This document shows, in pieces, positions 11,545 through 21,699 of a stretch of 64,000 nt of DNA. Below the pieces are notes generated by a model. That model worked only from the letters and a program-made list of their open reading frames with translations. It was not told the origin of the DNA and searched no databases. Within the stretch, counting starts at the first letter, position 1; each line of letters starts with the position of its first letter. Both the position numbers and the translations under genes were made by a program. Source of the stretch: Diogma glabrata (Eukaryota; Arthropoda; Insecta; Diptera; Cylindrotomidae); contig OY856188.1 in assembly GCA_963693315.1 (NCBI GenBank), positions 103,604,462 to 103,668,461 of the forward strand, given 5' to 3'.

Positions 11545-11880
11545 CGTTTACCAGCAAGATTTCAGTTTTGTCTGATGTTCTGGTGATTACTTGTTGTCTT
11601 AGGGGCTTGTCTTCTGCTAAGGAGCTTATGTAAATTAAAATACAGCATTTAACATCACAGTGGATTATGAAAGCAAGGCCATCGCCTTTATTTGAACTAC
11701 GATTGCGAATGAGGGTATAATTATTGACATTAAGATCAGTTTTTGTATTTAGTTTTGTTTCTTGTATGACTGCAATATGAAACGCGTCATCTTATTATTT
11801 TTTTTTCAGTTCATTACAATTTAATTGTAAAATACGAAATGGAAGTGGAATCTGAGTGCTTGTGGTGTGCTGTTGTTAGA
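11545..11880 (-). pseudogene. LINE endonuclease domain fragment (CR1/Jockey-like)
   Basis: Minus-strand translation begins with FRILQLNCNELKKK and goes on with HIAVIQETKLNTKTDL and KGDGLAFIIH. These are the start and first catalytic motif (QETK) of the apurinic-type endonuclease that opens ORF2 of Jockey/CR1 LINEs. The frame is broken by stops and the copy stops where the SINE-like unit begins. The 63-codon ORF just upstream (11888-12079) was not recognised. Confidence 0.75.
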
Positions 11881-12109
11881 TGCGGTGTTATTGGTTGTTG
11901 TTTTGTTTGCTATAATAGCGCAGCAAGACGCTATGTAGCTTGTATTTCATTGTTTGTGATTTGCGAGTGCAGAGCATTTTCTTAGATGATACCATCCATT
12001 GTCGTAACGCTTCACAGACCCCGATTCCGGCTTTTTGAAGTAGAATGCGGGTAAAGCTTTCTGGAATGCGTTGATTCAATAGCGAAAAAACGCTTGAACG
12101 TAACGATGT

Positions 12110-13728
12110 AGCGGATATTGACGATTGTTTGCCGGATCTTCCAGGTAGATTCGTTGCTAAAAACCGATCGCCTTGAAAACTATGGAAAAAATTATAGTTT
12201 GCTAAGGTAAAACCGAGTGGGTTAATTTTAATTTATTGTTTTTACATTTGTCTACTGTTCCTGCAGTGCGTTTTACCACATTTTTAAAGTTAGCTCCTCG
12301 TTTAACAACAAAACTCATGACTATTTTTCCAATATTTTTGTGAAAACTAGTGTTTTCTCTTTTTTCTTATATGGATTCTCAAACTATGCTTTAGGTGGTT
12401 TGTAAAATATTTATTTTGATGTGTAACAATTTTTTGTGTGATGGTATTGCAAGGATGTCTAAGACCAACTGGTTCAAAATATGAGCTGCGCATCCGTACT
12501 GATATATTCGTTACATTATTAACATATTACATGTATCTTCGGTTACTTTCGGTATAATTTAAACATTAAATCCCGCTTTGATTTTATTTATACACCGACC
12601 AGCAAGTATGTGATGTTCCTGGTGTGTTTGCAGTTTCCACTAAGACCCAATCACCTGGATGACACAACTTCATATGCAAGATGCAGGATGTCACCAAACA
12701 TATAACAAATTAGTTGTATAAGAGGGCCAAAAATCGCTCATGTTATATGAAATTACTATTAACTACTTGGGAATCTTATGGCCGTCTGGTTCATTTGAGA
12801 TTTTCGAAAAGCCAAGATTATAGAAATATGGAGAATTTAAACGAAAATCTCATGCAATTCTCGGTTCCAGAAGGAACTCTGGAGATCACTCGTCTAAGGG
12901 ACAAAAATTTACCAGCCTCTTATTAAAAAATCGACATACTGCCAAAGCCTGTAATGGTGACAAATAGTTGAGATTAACAAAGTTTTTGGTCAACCTGGTG
13001 AAATTTTTGGAGAAGATATGAATTTAGTTCCAAAAATTAAAAGTTTATAGCAAAGACGTAGCCAAAACTTCAGTCATAAGGGTTAGCCTTTGTCATCCAC
13101 CTAGGAGTAGTTACAGTAGCTAAGTCTACCCAAACCAATAACCATAATCCATGCAACATTTGTGCAAGTGCAAGTTATCCGTTGTCACCGATTGTTTAAA
13201 ATGGGATTTTTATCTCGAACGCAATATTTCTCATGGTAATACAGTGAAAGGGATCTAACCTTACCAAGTTTTAGCAACTTCATAAAATCAGATTGGTAAG
13301 GAGATAGGTAAGTGTTAGAAGTTTTTTCAATTAACGATGGAGAAATAAACGATTATTTATGAGAAGTCTCCTAATATTTGCTTACTCATAAAATAAGCAT
13401 TTGCAAATGCGACATGTCTATCGTGCACCTTAGGGCTAGATTTGCTCATGAATGAAGCAAAGGATATCTTTAACTCTGCTAAATGCTTTAGAGAGTAACG
13501 GGACGATTAAGAGTCTATAAAAATAATTTAATCTCATTAAATTGAACAATATTACAGATAAAGCAAATAAGAAAAAATTACAGAGATTTTAAATTTACAA
13601 TTTAAAGTAATATACAATGTTAATCAATTAATGGTTAATGTTGTAATTGTAATGTTAAATTCTAAAACCAACCTGGTTGGATGAAGATTTTTTAATAAAT
13701 TCTAATCTACGTTTATATAAAATCTTAC
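12110..13728. other. No recognisable gene
   Basis: AT-rich sequence downstream of the last group C exon. If group C has a terminal exon it should lie here or further left on the minus strand, but I found no C2H2 motif or convincing acceptor-plus-stop. A 70-codon plus-strand ORF at 12714-12926 is not recognised. Confidence 0.35.
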
Positions 13729-13890
13729 CGTTAATTTAAGTTTTGCATGGGTTTTCATATGTTCTTGTAAACTATTCATATCTGCAAATTTTGTGCTACA
13801 ATCGGAACACTCATATTGTTTTTCATCTGTATGAGTTTTCCGACTTTTTTTTGGTCCGTTATAAGGTTTTATGACTTTTAATATTGTTAC
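13729..13890 (-). CDS. Group C exon 10: single C2H2 zinc finger
   Basis: A 162-bp exon, phase 0 at both ends, bounded by TTTCATAG on the acceptor side and GTAAGATT on the donor side. It encodes YECSDCSTKFADMNSLQEHM followed by KTH: a complete C2H2 finger (C-X2-C, H-X3-H) for sequence-specific nucleic-acid binding in the nucleus. A donor follows, so the gene should continue, but no downstream exon was found. Confidence 0.7.
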
Positions 13891-14109
13891 CTATGAAAGG
13901 AAAATATTATTAGTCACTTTGAGATTAAGATAACGATAGTAAGTAAATTAAACTCTAATTCTACTAGTTACTGAACCCTTGCACAACACTATCAACAACT
14001 GCTAGTATTGTGAAACTAAATAAGATTTATTGGCCACTATAAACTCGATTTATTTCTATTGGCAAATGATGTTTAAAAGTTAAAAATGTAATTTCATATG
14101 AAAACTGAC

Positions 14110-14301
14110 CTGTGGGATTATTACTCCGTGAGCGCGCATATGAGTTACAAAGGCGCTTCTTTTTGTATATGTGCAGTGACAAATGGAGCATTCGTAGGTT
14201 TTTGAGTGCGTTTCCATATGTTTTTTGAACGACACTTCTGTTTCATACTCCTTATTACAAAATTTACAATCATATATCTCGATGTTTTCTAATTCTATTC
14301 C
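14110..14301 (-). CDS. Group C exon 9: two C2H2 zinc fingers
   Basis: A 192-bp (64-codon) phase-0 exon between a CATCCATAG acceptor and a GTCAGTTT donor. Finger 1 is YDCKFCNKEYETEVSFKKHM plus ETH; finger 2 is YECSICHCTYTKRSAFVTHM plus RAH. Both have the Cys and His ligands intact. The linker is short (SKT) and lacks the classical TGEKP. It is the same length as the two-finger exon of group B at 29833-30024. Confidence 0.8.
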
Positions 14302-14737
14302 CTATGGATGAAATTATAAAATAATATAATGCATTTATCTTTTATTGTTAAAATCATTCTATTATTTGGTTCATTGTGGGTCAAGTTTGGTCAAACGCGG
14401 CAACGTGAGGTTGACATTAACTAAATAGAAGTATTTTTTCACAAGCTGGAATATTAAGGAATATTAAGAATAAATGAATATTCTTTTGTGCCTAACAAGC
14501 CGTTGGAGCAATCATACAAGCATTGTCCAACAATAAGAAATGAAATGAAATCTCATTGCTATATGGTAGAACCAACAAATTGTCGATCTATCTAGGTTAC
14601 CTTGACTTTGGTTGCAAACACCCTGGAGCAGTGTTCACAATGTCTTTACCAACACAAAAGAAAAACAAAACTATTTTTACATTACGATAGCAGCATAATA
14701 GCAGCACTTAGTAAATGCCGTCAAGCACCATACTTAC

Positions 14738-14836
14738 CGTGTTTTGTGATAATCTATCAGAAATATTATTAACAGTTTTGTTTTCTGATTCAACTACAAC
14801 GTTTGCCAGATCCGTATTGTGATTATCTTGCTTTTC
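14738..14836 (-). CDS. Group C exon 8: acidic linker exon (EK type)
   Basis: A 99-bp phase-0 exon beginning EKQDNHNTDL and ending LSQNT, then a GTAAGTATGG donor. The acceptor is TTTATTTAG followed by GAAAA, the same junction as exon 5 (15655-15804). The flanking introns also resemble each other, marking this as the duplicate of exon 5. It is disordered and polar, with no domain. Confidence 0.65.
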
Positions 14837-14909
14837 CTAAATAAAATAATAAATTAAAGAAGTTCAATGAATCAGTAAACAAAGTGGAATAAAATTAAAA
14901 AAGACGTAC

Positions 14910-15122
14910 CAATGAGTGTGACTTCTTCGTATTCAAGTGAGATTCTTGGTGGGATGTAAATCTATTATAGCTGGAAAAACGACTACCACAGTTTTTCCAA
15001 TCGCAAACAAATGAATTTTTATCTTCATTTGTTTTATCTGATGGTTTGTTTGTATATTTTTTTAAAGGCGGTTCTATATCGGATTCGTTAGAAGACAGCT
15101 CACAATAATCCACTTCTAGATC
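14910..15122 (-). CDS. Group C exon 7: acidic stretch plus one C2H2 finger
   Basis: A 213-bp (71-codon) phase-0 exon. The N-terminal part is acidic (DLEVDYCELSSNESDIEPP), followed by a finger CDWKNCGSRFSSYNRFTSHQ plus ESH, with C-X4-C spacing, which C2H2 fingers allow. The donor is GTACGTC; the similar donor GTACGAG ends exon 4, its counterpart in the duplicated cassette. Confidence 0.75.
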
Positions 15123-15210
15123 CTAAAAATTTGAGATGATAACCATTAATTGTTGCCGAGAAACTACAGTTAGTCAAAAAGAAAAGGGATAGCAGAAAAA
15201 ATCAACTTAC

Positions 15211-15360
15211 ATTTCGTTTCAAATTTACTTCTCTTCCATAATCCGTACTAGGAAGAGCTGACGAATATCTATCACAAGAATTATCATCAATAATACTTTT
15301 TCTTTTCCTCCTAACGCGATGTTTCGATTTTCTAGTTTTTTGCACCGTCTCTTTGTTATT
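15211..15360 (-). CDS. Group C exon 6: basic/Ser exon with DYGRE motif
   Basis: A 150-bp phase-0 exon with acceptor ATCTTACAG and donor GTAAGTTG. It encodes a Lys/Arg-rich start (KSKHRVRRKRK, a possible nuclear localisation signal) and ends LPSTDYGREVNLKRN. The DYGRE ending is shared with exon 2 (16230-16358), marking the start of the second cassette copy. Confidence 0.7.
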
Positions 15361-15440
15361 CTGTAAGATCAGCAAATGTTTTTGACATAAGAAAAATCGA
15401 TTAAATGTTCATCAACATAATATTTAACATAATATTTTAC

Positions 15441-15596
15441 CTTTATTTTCTCTTGATTATTATACTCCTCTTGATTTTTCAAAAGATTACTTTGCACTAA
15501 TCCGTCCTTACATTCGGATTTCATATGTAATTCTAATGATCCCTTATACATAAACTTGTTATGACAAACAGGACATTCAAATTTCTTAGTGAAACT
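15441..15596 (-). CDS. Group C exon 5b: C2HC-type zinc finger
   Basis: A 156-bp phase-0 exon with acceptor TTCCACAG and donor GTAAAATA. It encodes FECPVCHNKFMYKGSLELHM plus KSEC, so the last ligand is Cys where C2H2 fingers have His. The remainder is a Gln/Asn/Glu-rich tail. It closes the first copy of the four-exon cassette. Confidence 0.72.
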
Positions 15597-15654
15597 CTGT
15601 GGAAGAACAAAAAAGAATATAGTAATAGTTAGACTAACATTCGATTGAACTTAC

Positions 15655-15804
15655 CAAATTACTTTCCGTTTCTTTAACTGAAGAACATGGGTTTTGATTT
15701 GCTTCATCCTCATACACTTTTGTATTATTTTCAACTGGTTGGTTTTTTGATTGAGAATCAGTTAAAGTGTTAGTATTTGATTCTTTTTGATTTTCTAATT
15801 TTTC
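15655..15804 (-). CDS. Group C exon 5a: acidic linker exon (EK type)
   Basis: Exactly 150 bp, phase 0, acceptor TTTATTTAG and donor GTAAGTTC. It starts EKLENQKESNTNTLTDSQ. It is Asn/Gln/Ser/Glu-rich and probably unstructured. It is the counterpart of exon 8 (14738-14836), sharing the first two residues, the acceptor and the upstream intron sequence. Confidence 0.65.
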
Positions 15805-15868
15805 CTAAATAAAATAATTTATTAATACGACAAACAACCATATATACTAATTAAATTAAAACTCGTAC

Positions 15869-16018
15869 CAACAAATCGGAAGTTTTAGTAGGATCAATAG
15901 TACTTGAAAGTTGTTGAATGTTTTCTGATCCTATAGAACTTTGAAGTCTGGTTTTACGAACATGAGTTCCTGTATCTGTTTCATCGGAAAATTCTTCTCG
16001 ATAGTTCACTTGATGTCT
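15869..16018 (-). CDS. Group C exon 4: polar exon
   Basis: Exactly 150 bp, phase 0, acceptor TTGTACAG and donor GTACGAGT. It encodes RHQVNYREEFSDETDTGTH, then SSTIDPTKTSDLL. No domain is recognised. Its place in the cassette corresponds to exon 7 (14910-15122), but it carries no finger. Confidence 0.62.
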
Positions 16019-16229
16019 CTGTACAAGTTTTTAGTTAAAATGTTTTGAATTATGATATATGTTTATTATAACGTCAAAATAAAAACATTTTTAGAGAAAT
16101 TATTAACGATCACCATGGTTGAAGTAAAAGAAACAGATTTTTTTTACTAACACCAACCGGATAACATCGTTAATTATCATATTGTACTTCTGAACAAAAA
16201 TTTAACTAAGAAAAATTGCATCTACTTAC

Positions 16230-16358
16230 ACTTCGTGTTCCTCTCGGTTCTCTTCCATAATCTAAGCACGAGAAAGATGATGAAGAATTATCACTAAAAT
16301 CATCTTGACTAATATCTATTGAGGATTCGTTTGTTGGTTGTTCCTCTTCTGTTGTAAT
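16230..16358 (-). CDS. Group C exon 2: acidic Ser-rich exon with DYGRE motif
   Basis: A 129-bp phase-0 exon with acceptor AAATTCTAG and donor GTAAGTAG. It encodes ITTEEEQPTNESSIDISQ, then FSDNSSSSFSCLDYGREPRG. It is disordered and a likely casein-kinase-2 type substrate by composition. The DYGRE ending repeats in exon 6. Confidence 0.65.
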
Positions 16359-16468
16359 CTAGAATTTCAAAAATGATTTTAAAATTAAATTATTTTATAG
16401 AAAACACAATTTCTTATTAATATATGAAAATCAGACGTGATCACAGTCGATATATAGAAAAACATTAC

Positions 16469-16486
16469 TTGTTTTTTGTGTACCAT
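16469..16486 (-). CDS. Group C possible first exon (MVHKKQ)
   Basis: An 18-bp candidate: ATG, five codons (VHKKQ), then a GTAATG donor in phase 0. Very short ATG-bearing first exons also open groups A and D (33 and 24 bp), which is why I list it. It is short enough to be chance, and if groups B and C are one gene it would not be a start at all. Confidence 0.3.
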
Positions 16487-16991
16487 AACCAACAATTATA
16501 TTCTCGTTACACTCTCTTTCTCGCATATATCAACTCAATTTGTTTAAATTGCCAATTTAACCCTTTTTCAATTTGTATTTCATTCACGGTCATACGAAAA
16601 TAATTCAAAAAAATAAATTAATTAAAATATTAAAAAATTACAAACCATAAAGAGGTTTGCTATATGATATACCTTTCAAAATCGCTGATCATTAGGACAA
16701 AAACCCAACGTTCACACCAATGTCGCATAGATGCAATAAGTCCATCAAAAGAGAAAATTGTGGACATCTCCTTATTCGACATATAAAAACTTGTGGAAAT
16801 TTGGCTTCAATTTTGAAACTTCAACCAAAAAACTGTTTCACAAGTTCATCTGACGTTCACAGATAGAAGGAAGAACCATTGCAAACAATGATTATCTTCA
16901 CTAATCTAAAATAATTTTCCGATTTTAAAGTTCTTGAACGAGTAAAAAGCCCCATCAGCTTCGAGAGCATTAACATTCACTTGCATCAGCA

Positions 16992-17372
16992 TTAACTAAC
17001 ACTGAAGATGACTTTTTCAATAAAACCGATGTTGGTGGCGTTAATGAGACAAACAAACGCAGGAATAAACCGACGGTAGTAGCCAGACATGGCTAAAAAT
17101 CTTCTAATCTGTTTCACCGTGGTTTTCTCGAGCAACTCAGCAATTGCGACGGTGTTACCATCGTCCATTTTCACCACGTCCCTATCTATTACGTATCCGT
17201 ATTTAACTTCCCGGATTACGAAATTACTCTTTTCAACATTGATTGTCATGTTTGAATGATTTAGACACCTAGCGACTTTTTTCACTACACTATGAGATGG
17301 AAAGGTGTCAGTAGCTATTAGAAGGTGATCCAGATACAAGAAGATACAGAACCTTAAATCTAAAGGGATCAC
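16992..17372 (-). pseudogene. Gypsy-type retrotransposon reverse transcriptase fragment
   Basis: Minus-strand translation shows FLYLDHLLIATDTF, the RT catalytic motif with the second Asp of YLDD replaced by His, then INVEKSNFVIREVKYGYVI and RRFLAMSGYYRRFIPAF, the thumb/connection region of Ty3/gypsy RT. The upstream coding sequence (KLMDKDI) resumes at 19364 beyond the inverted-repeat element, with the junction falling between the I and V codons. The catalytic change means this copy is inactive. Confidence 0.85.
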
Positions 17373-17898
17373 CAGTAGGTACTAGGGTACTTCAGCATGG
17401 GAACCGGAAGTAAAACAGGAAAAATAGTTGGCTTGGGGCGTGGTTCAACTTCAACTAGATTTTGTGACCGTATTAACAGAAAGACAGTCGCCAAACAGAT
17501 TGGACAAGGGTGGGTTGAAAAGTCGGTGGTCTTCGGTTGAAAGTTCTTAACTTATTATATATTACACGACATCAAGACAATCAGCCTTGTCAACAAGGAA
17601 TCTGAAGGTAAGATTAAATAAAACAAGAATTTTATTTTTTATTTAATTTGAATTTTATTCTTTACAATCAAAGAAAAATTTATGGTAGACAATTGAACTT
17701 TAAGCATGGTTTCAAATTCATATTAATAATTTTATATTAATATTAATAAGGAGAATAACTTTAACGTTTATTTATACTAATCTTTATTTAAACTAATCTA
17801 TATTTATATAAAACTCAAATCAAATATAAACGTTAATTTTACATATTTGACAAACAAACTGACGCCAGCTTTTATAAAGACAAAACGCGTTTTTTTAG

Positions 17899-18210
17899 TT
17901 GATCTCCAATTTTTACGAGGAAATGAAAAAACAACATTTCTTGAAAGAACTCGCTCTGCTTGAAAAAGGAAGTTTTATTACAATTGGATATCATTTCAAA
18001 GCACATTATCATGAAGAAGAACTTAGTCAAGAAGCACAAATCAGTAACCAATATTGTAAGAATAAAATAAATGGACTAAATTGGAATAACGGTTGTTTTG
18101 AATACTTTAACGTAAAACCAATTTTAAAATACTATTTAGAATTTGCCGACAAAATTTATGTAAAAGGAGAACAAAAAAAACTATTCCTATCTATCATTAG
18201 TAAAGATTAA
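17899..18210 (+). CDS. Unknown ORF 1 in the inverted-repeat element
   Basis: Open for 104 codons including the stop, starting right after a TTTTTTTAG tract that would serve as a splice acceptor; the first ATG is at 17923. The product is charged and aromatic-rich (GSFITIGYHFKAHYHEEEL, then KYYLEFADKIYV, ending LSIISKD). It has no transmembrane segment, no signal peptide and no catalytic motif I know. The amino-acid composition looks like real coding sequence against the very AT-rich surroundings. A TATATAAAA motif lies upstream near 17815. Function unknown. Confidence 0.45.
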   Translation: MISNFYEEMKKQHFLKELALLEKGSFITIGYHFKAHYHEEELSQEAQISNQYCKNKINGLNWNNGCFEYFNVKPILKYYLEFADKIYVKGEQKKLFLSIISKD

Positions 18211-18367
18211 CTCGTTTGAATCTTAAATCGCTTTGTCCTGTACGTTATCCAAATAACAGTTTCAGGTGTGCTGTAAAAAACTGTTTTAACATTTATATGT
18301 ATCTTTTAAAAGAAAAAAAAAACTAAAATGATAGAAACAAAATCAGTACGCTTTCCAATAAGAGTGA

Positions 18368-18553
18368 ATGTTGTGTGTATGGAATTTCGCTTACAGAGCT
18401 GATCGAAAGGGTAGTTATGAAGAACATGCACGTGATAGAATTAGATTTCAAAGGCGTACGAAATATATTGACTTTATTATATCTACAATTTTAACAGAAA
18501 ATCATCGTGAAAATATTTTCAAGATTAGATTCATGATGTATTTTGAAAATTAA
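18368..18553 (+). CDS. Unknown ORF 2 in the inverted-repeat element
   Basis: A 61-residue frame from ATG at 18368 to TAA. It is basic and helical in composition (ADRKGSYEEHARDRIRFQRR, then ILTENHRENIFKIRF). AATAAA-like words follow within 30-50 bp (about 18584). It may be a second exon or a separate ORF of the same mobile unit. No domain recognised. Confidence 0.4.
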   Translation: MLCVWNFAYRADRKGSYEEHARDRIRFQRRTKYIDFIISTILTENHRENIFKIRFMMYFEN

Positions 18554-19363
18554 ACTCTACACATCCATTTAATTTATGTTGTTAAATAAATATAAACCAC
18601 AAATTAATTAAAACTAAATTCATTTACTTAAAGACTATATAAAAATAAAAACTAAATTAAGATTCTTGTTTTATTTGTATGAAATATCTACCTCGTGTAT
18701 GAAATATCTGAAAAATATGAAATAAAATCACCCGAAAAAAAATTTACAATAAACTTGAAATAAAACATTTTATGAACCCGTTTATTTTTTCCTATTGTGG
18801 ACTGGAAACTACGCCAAAACCAATTGGCTACCATAAGTTTTTTACTTCGATTGTAAAGAATAATTTAAAAATAAAATTAAAATTCTTGTTTTAATTAAAC
18901 TTTTTACCTTCAGATTTGTACAAAGTCAGAAACCAAATAAAATATAAATAGATAAATGTTACGTGTGAAATATCTGTCATAAATATCTGTAATAAATTAA
19001 ATAAAATCGATAACTTTTTTGGTTTCCTGTTTTATTTAAACTTTTTACCTTCAGATTCCTCCGAACAGACTTTTTACCTTCAGATTCCTCCTCCTAGCTT
19101 TTCATTTTTTCGAGAGTGTTTTGTTTTAAAATTAGTTTTTGCGTCTCTGCTGACAAGCTGATTACCTTGAATTTGTATATCTAATAAATTAAGAACTTTT
19201 CAACCGAAGGCCACCGACTTTTCAACCATCCTTGTCCAGTCTGTTTGGCATCTGTCTGTTTGGTTGCAATCTAGGTGAACTTGAAACCACGCCCAAAGTC
19301 AACTATTTTTCCAGTTTCCTGTTTTACTTCCGGTTCCCATGCTGAAGTATCCTTGTACCTACT

Positions 19364-20610
19364 ATATCCTTATCCATCAATTTCGTCATGGTGTGAAGTG
19401 CTTTGCACCTTACAAGCTGGTACAACGGGCGACCAGGTGGACGTTGTTTTTTAGACAATTATTCCAAGGAGATCTGCCAGTAAGCGTCTTTCAAATCCGA
19501 CCTGGAGATAAAGTTAGGTTGAAGCAAACGACTTAGAATATCGTCTATTTGGAAAAGTAGATATAAGCTAACACCAATTATGTGTTCCAGGATATGCGCG
19601 TTTATATGCGTTTTTATACCCAATGGCATCGATGAATATTCGTAAATTCGCAGCTAAGTATTCTTGAAGAGCAGCTTAAGTGACTTGAACAGAAGAACAG
19701 TCGGGATTATCACGCTATTCGGATCTTGTTTGAGAACGATTATTTCGGAGTGGATCCAGATTAGGTAGTCAAAGGGCAAGAACGGTTGATAGTTGGGAGA
19801 AACTTTTTGGTGCGTTTATCTTCGGTGGAGAGGGTTAATGAAATGTTGGTCTCTGAAATTTGAGGGATAATGTTAGAGTCCGGTAGTTGTCCAAATCACA
19901 GATTCTAAGGGTTTGGAAGCGAGAAAGTGTGTTTGGTACCCCGAACCCTCGATAATTTTTCTGACACCTATGGTAATTGGGAAGATATGTGTTTTTTTCT
20001 TACAACCAAAACCGAAAACACGCTGATTTTCGGTACAATTTGTATGAAGAGGGCCATTCCTTTTGCAGTTCCACCAACACTGGGCTTTTGAAAAACGTCT
20101 CGCAATAGTACATGGTTTCAGTTCACACACTTCGTATTCATCTTGAGCAACATTATCCTGGAGAGGTAATTCGCAAATTTGAAATGCTAGTGTGAAGGGA
20201 CAGATTAGGGTCCGAAAGTTGACTTCGGATAGAATCTTCTCTCCTTCGCGACAGAGTTTTTGAAAGTGCTCGACCCTTTACACTTGTGCATACATCAAGA
20301 CCTTTCGGATGTCGCCGTTGAGGTTATTCCTCAATAAAGACAAGCCCTAATCGCCAAGCTAGATGTTTAATCTATCCATTCAACGAATAAGGACATCCAA
20401 GAAGTCGTCAAAGCATGTACGGGTTCTTCGTTTCCGAAATTTCATTAGTTCTCGAATCTCATCGTCAGAACGTCGATCCTTGAACTATCGGATTCATGAA
20501 GTTGTGGAGTTCGTCAATGGTACTTACACAACTATTCAGATGTACGATCAACAAACAGAAGGTGAAGATGCCGAGAGAGGGTAGGAGAGAAGAATGAAAT
20601 TTGATTGAGG
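19364..20610 (-). pseudogene. Gypsy-type gag/pol remnant with zinc knuckle
   Basis: On the minus strand, several frames give gag-like sequence with VLIRWMDKLNI, MYAQV and FQKLCREGEKILSE, then a CCHC-like knuckle QCWWNCKRNGPLHTNC (one extra residue between the first two Cys) and FGFGCKKK. The low-coordinate end reads KLMDKDI, the RT segment just before the insertion at 19363. The short distance between the knuckle and RT means protease and much of RT are deleted. Frameshifts abound. Confidence 0.7.
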
Positions 20611-20639
20611 CCACTTCTATATATGGGGCATTCCACATG

Positions 20640-21405
20640 AACGGGAACAAACAAAAATTGTTTTTCATTTAAACTTTGAGAATTGATAGTACTCAAATTA
20701 AAATTAAAAAATCAGTCCGTTAGAATTCTTTCCCGTAGAATACGATAAAAATAATTAAAAAAATGTTGAGGGTAGTTTTGTCCCTTATTTTGGGGTTTTA
20801 AAGTTTCAAATTTCAAATCAATTTTTCGAAATAAATTAAGTTTAAAATAGGCACTTTCAAATAATTATCGCGTGATGGAAGTAGTATCGATGTAAGCGCT
20901 ACAGGGCGTTGAAGGTTAAAAAACAGTTTTCAAGTAGTTCTAAAACTTTATGATTTTTTTCCTCACAAATAGCTCCATGAAGGAAAATTTTGCACATGAC
21001 AAATTTGTTTTATAATTTACGAATATATTTTTCGATCTGCAAACTCGTCCATTTAAAAAATATTGGCCGCCATATTGGATACGCCATTTTGAATATTAAT
21101 AATTTGATACCGGATTTGGATTTAAGAACTGTGATTATTTTATAATACATTCTTTGAACACAAGATATATCGTGAAATCTGGTTTTGGAGGTGGTTTTCA
21201 ACCTTCAGCGCCCAAGAAATATTTGAAAGTGTATGTTTTAAACTAAATTTTAAAAAAAATATATAAAAAAACGTGTCATACATTTAGAAAAATTGATTTT
21301 AAACTTTAAAACCCTAAAATAAGGGAGAAAACTACCTTAAAAATTTTTTAAAATACTTTTATCGTGTTCTACGGGGAAAATGTTAACAAACTAATATTTT
21401 TTAAA
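20640..21405. mobile_element. Inverted-repeat element inserted in the gypsy remnant
   Basis: Left arm about 20690-20826 and right arm about 21285-21385 are inverted copies, sharing CGTAGAATACGATAAAA, GTAGTTTTGTCCCTTATTTT, GGGTTTTAAAGTTT and ATCAATTTTTCGAAAT. The interior carries GGCCGCCATATTGGATACGC. No transposase is seen. Exact ends and TSD were not resolved. Confidence 0.6.
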
Positions 21406-21673
21406 AATTGTTTATACGCATTAAATTGCCTGACGGCAAGGGGCTTGACCAAAAAATTTCCAAAATTGTTTTCGGAAATCGACCCACTATTCCGTGAAGC
21501 AGGTAGTGGTGCATGAACCTGTGTGGGTGTGCAAAGTCTTTCTGTAAAATGGGAACAGAAATGCTTATCATAGGTGGAGGTGCTACTTTGAAAGAATGTT
21601 GATTGGACTGTTGAGAGGTTTGTTGTTCCGAACCTTGGAGCATGGATAGTCTTTCTATCTCTTGCGTCAGCAC
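21401..21673 (-). pseudogene. Possible gag N-terminal fragment
   Basis: A 90-codon minus-strand frame with LTQEIERLSMLQGSEQQTSQ and APPPMISISVP. Its orientation and position upstream of the gag knuckle region suggest the beginning of the same gypsy gag, separated from it by the inverted-repeat element at 20640-21405. No diagnostic motif, so this is by context only. Confidence 0.35.
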
Positions 21674-21699
21674 TCGTATAACCGAGTATATGTCACCAT

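Larger units (their letters stand above)
17374..19363. mobile_element. 2-kb inverted-repeat element inserted in gypsy RT, carrying two unknown ORFs
   Basis: Outer arms 17374-17545 and about 19190-19363 are inverted copies, both ending AGTAGGTAC at the outer edge with CATGGGAACCGGAAGTAAAA inside. Inner arms near 17597-17680 and 18836-18922 are also inverted (TTGTAAAGAATAA, TTCTTGTTTTA, ACCTTCAGATT). The right side has an extra duplicated block with CTTTTTACCTTCAGATTCCT (about 19045-19092). It splits a minus-strand gypsy RT frame cleanly between two codons, evidence of insertion. I see no clear TSD. The class is unknown to me. Confidence 0.72.

Noticed and set aside
12570..13260. Possible copia-type fragment
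   Set aside because: Only faint resemblance; no catalytic motif confirmed.
19339..19536. 65-codon plus-strand ORF at the right edge of the inverted-repeat element
   Set aside because: It crosses the element boundary into minus-strand gypsy sequence, so it is an antisense artefact.
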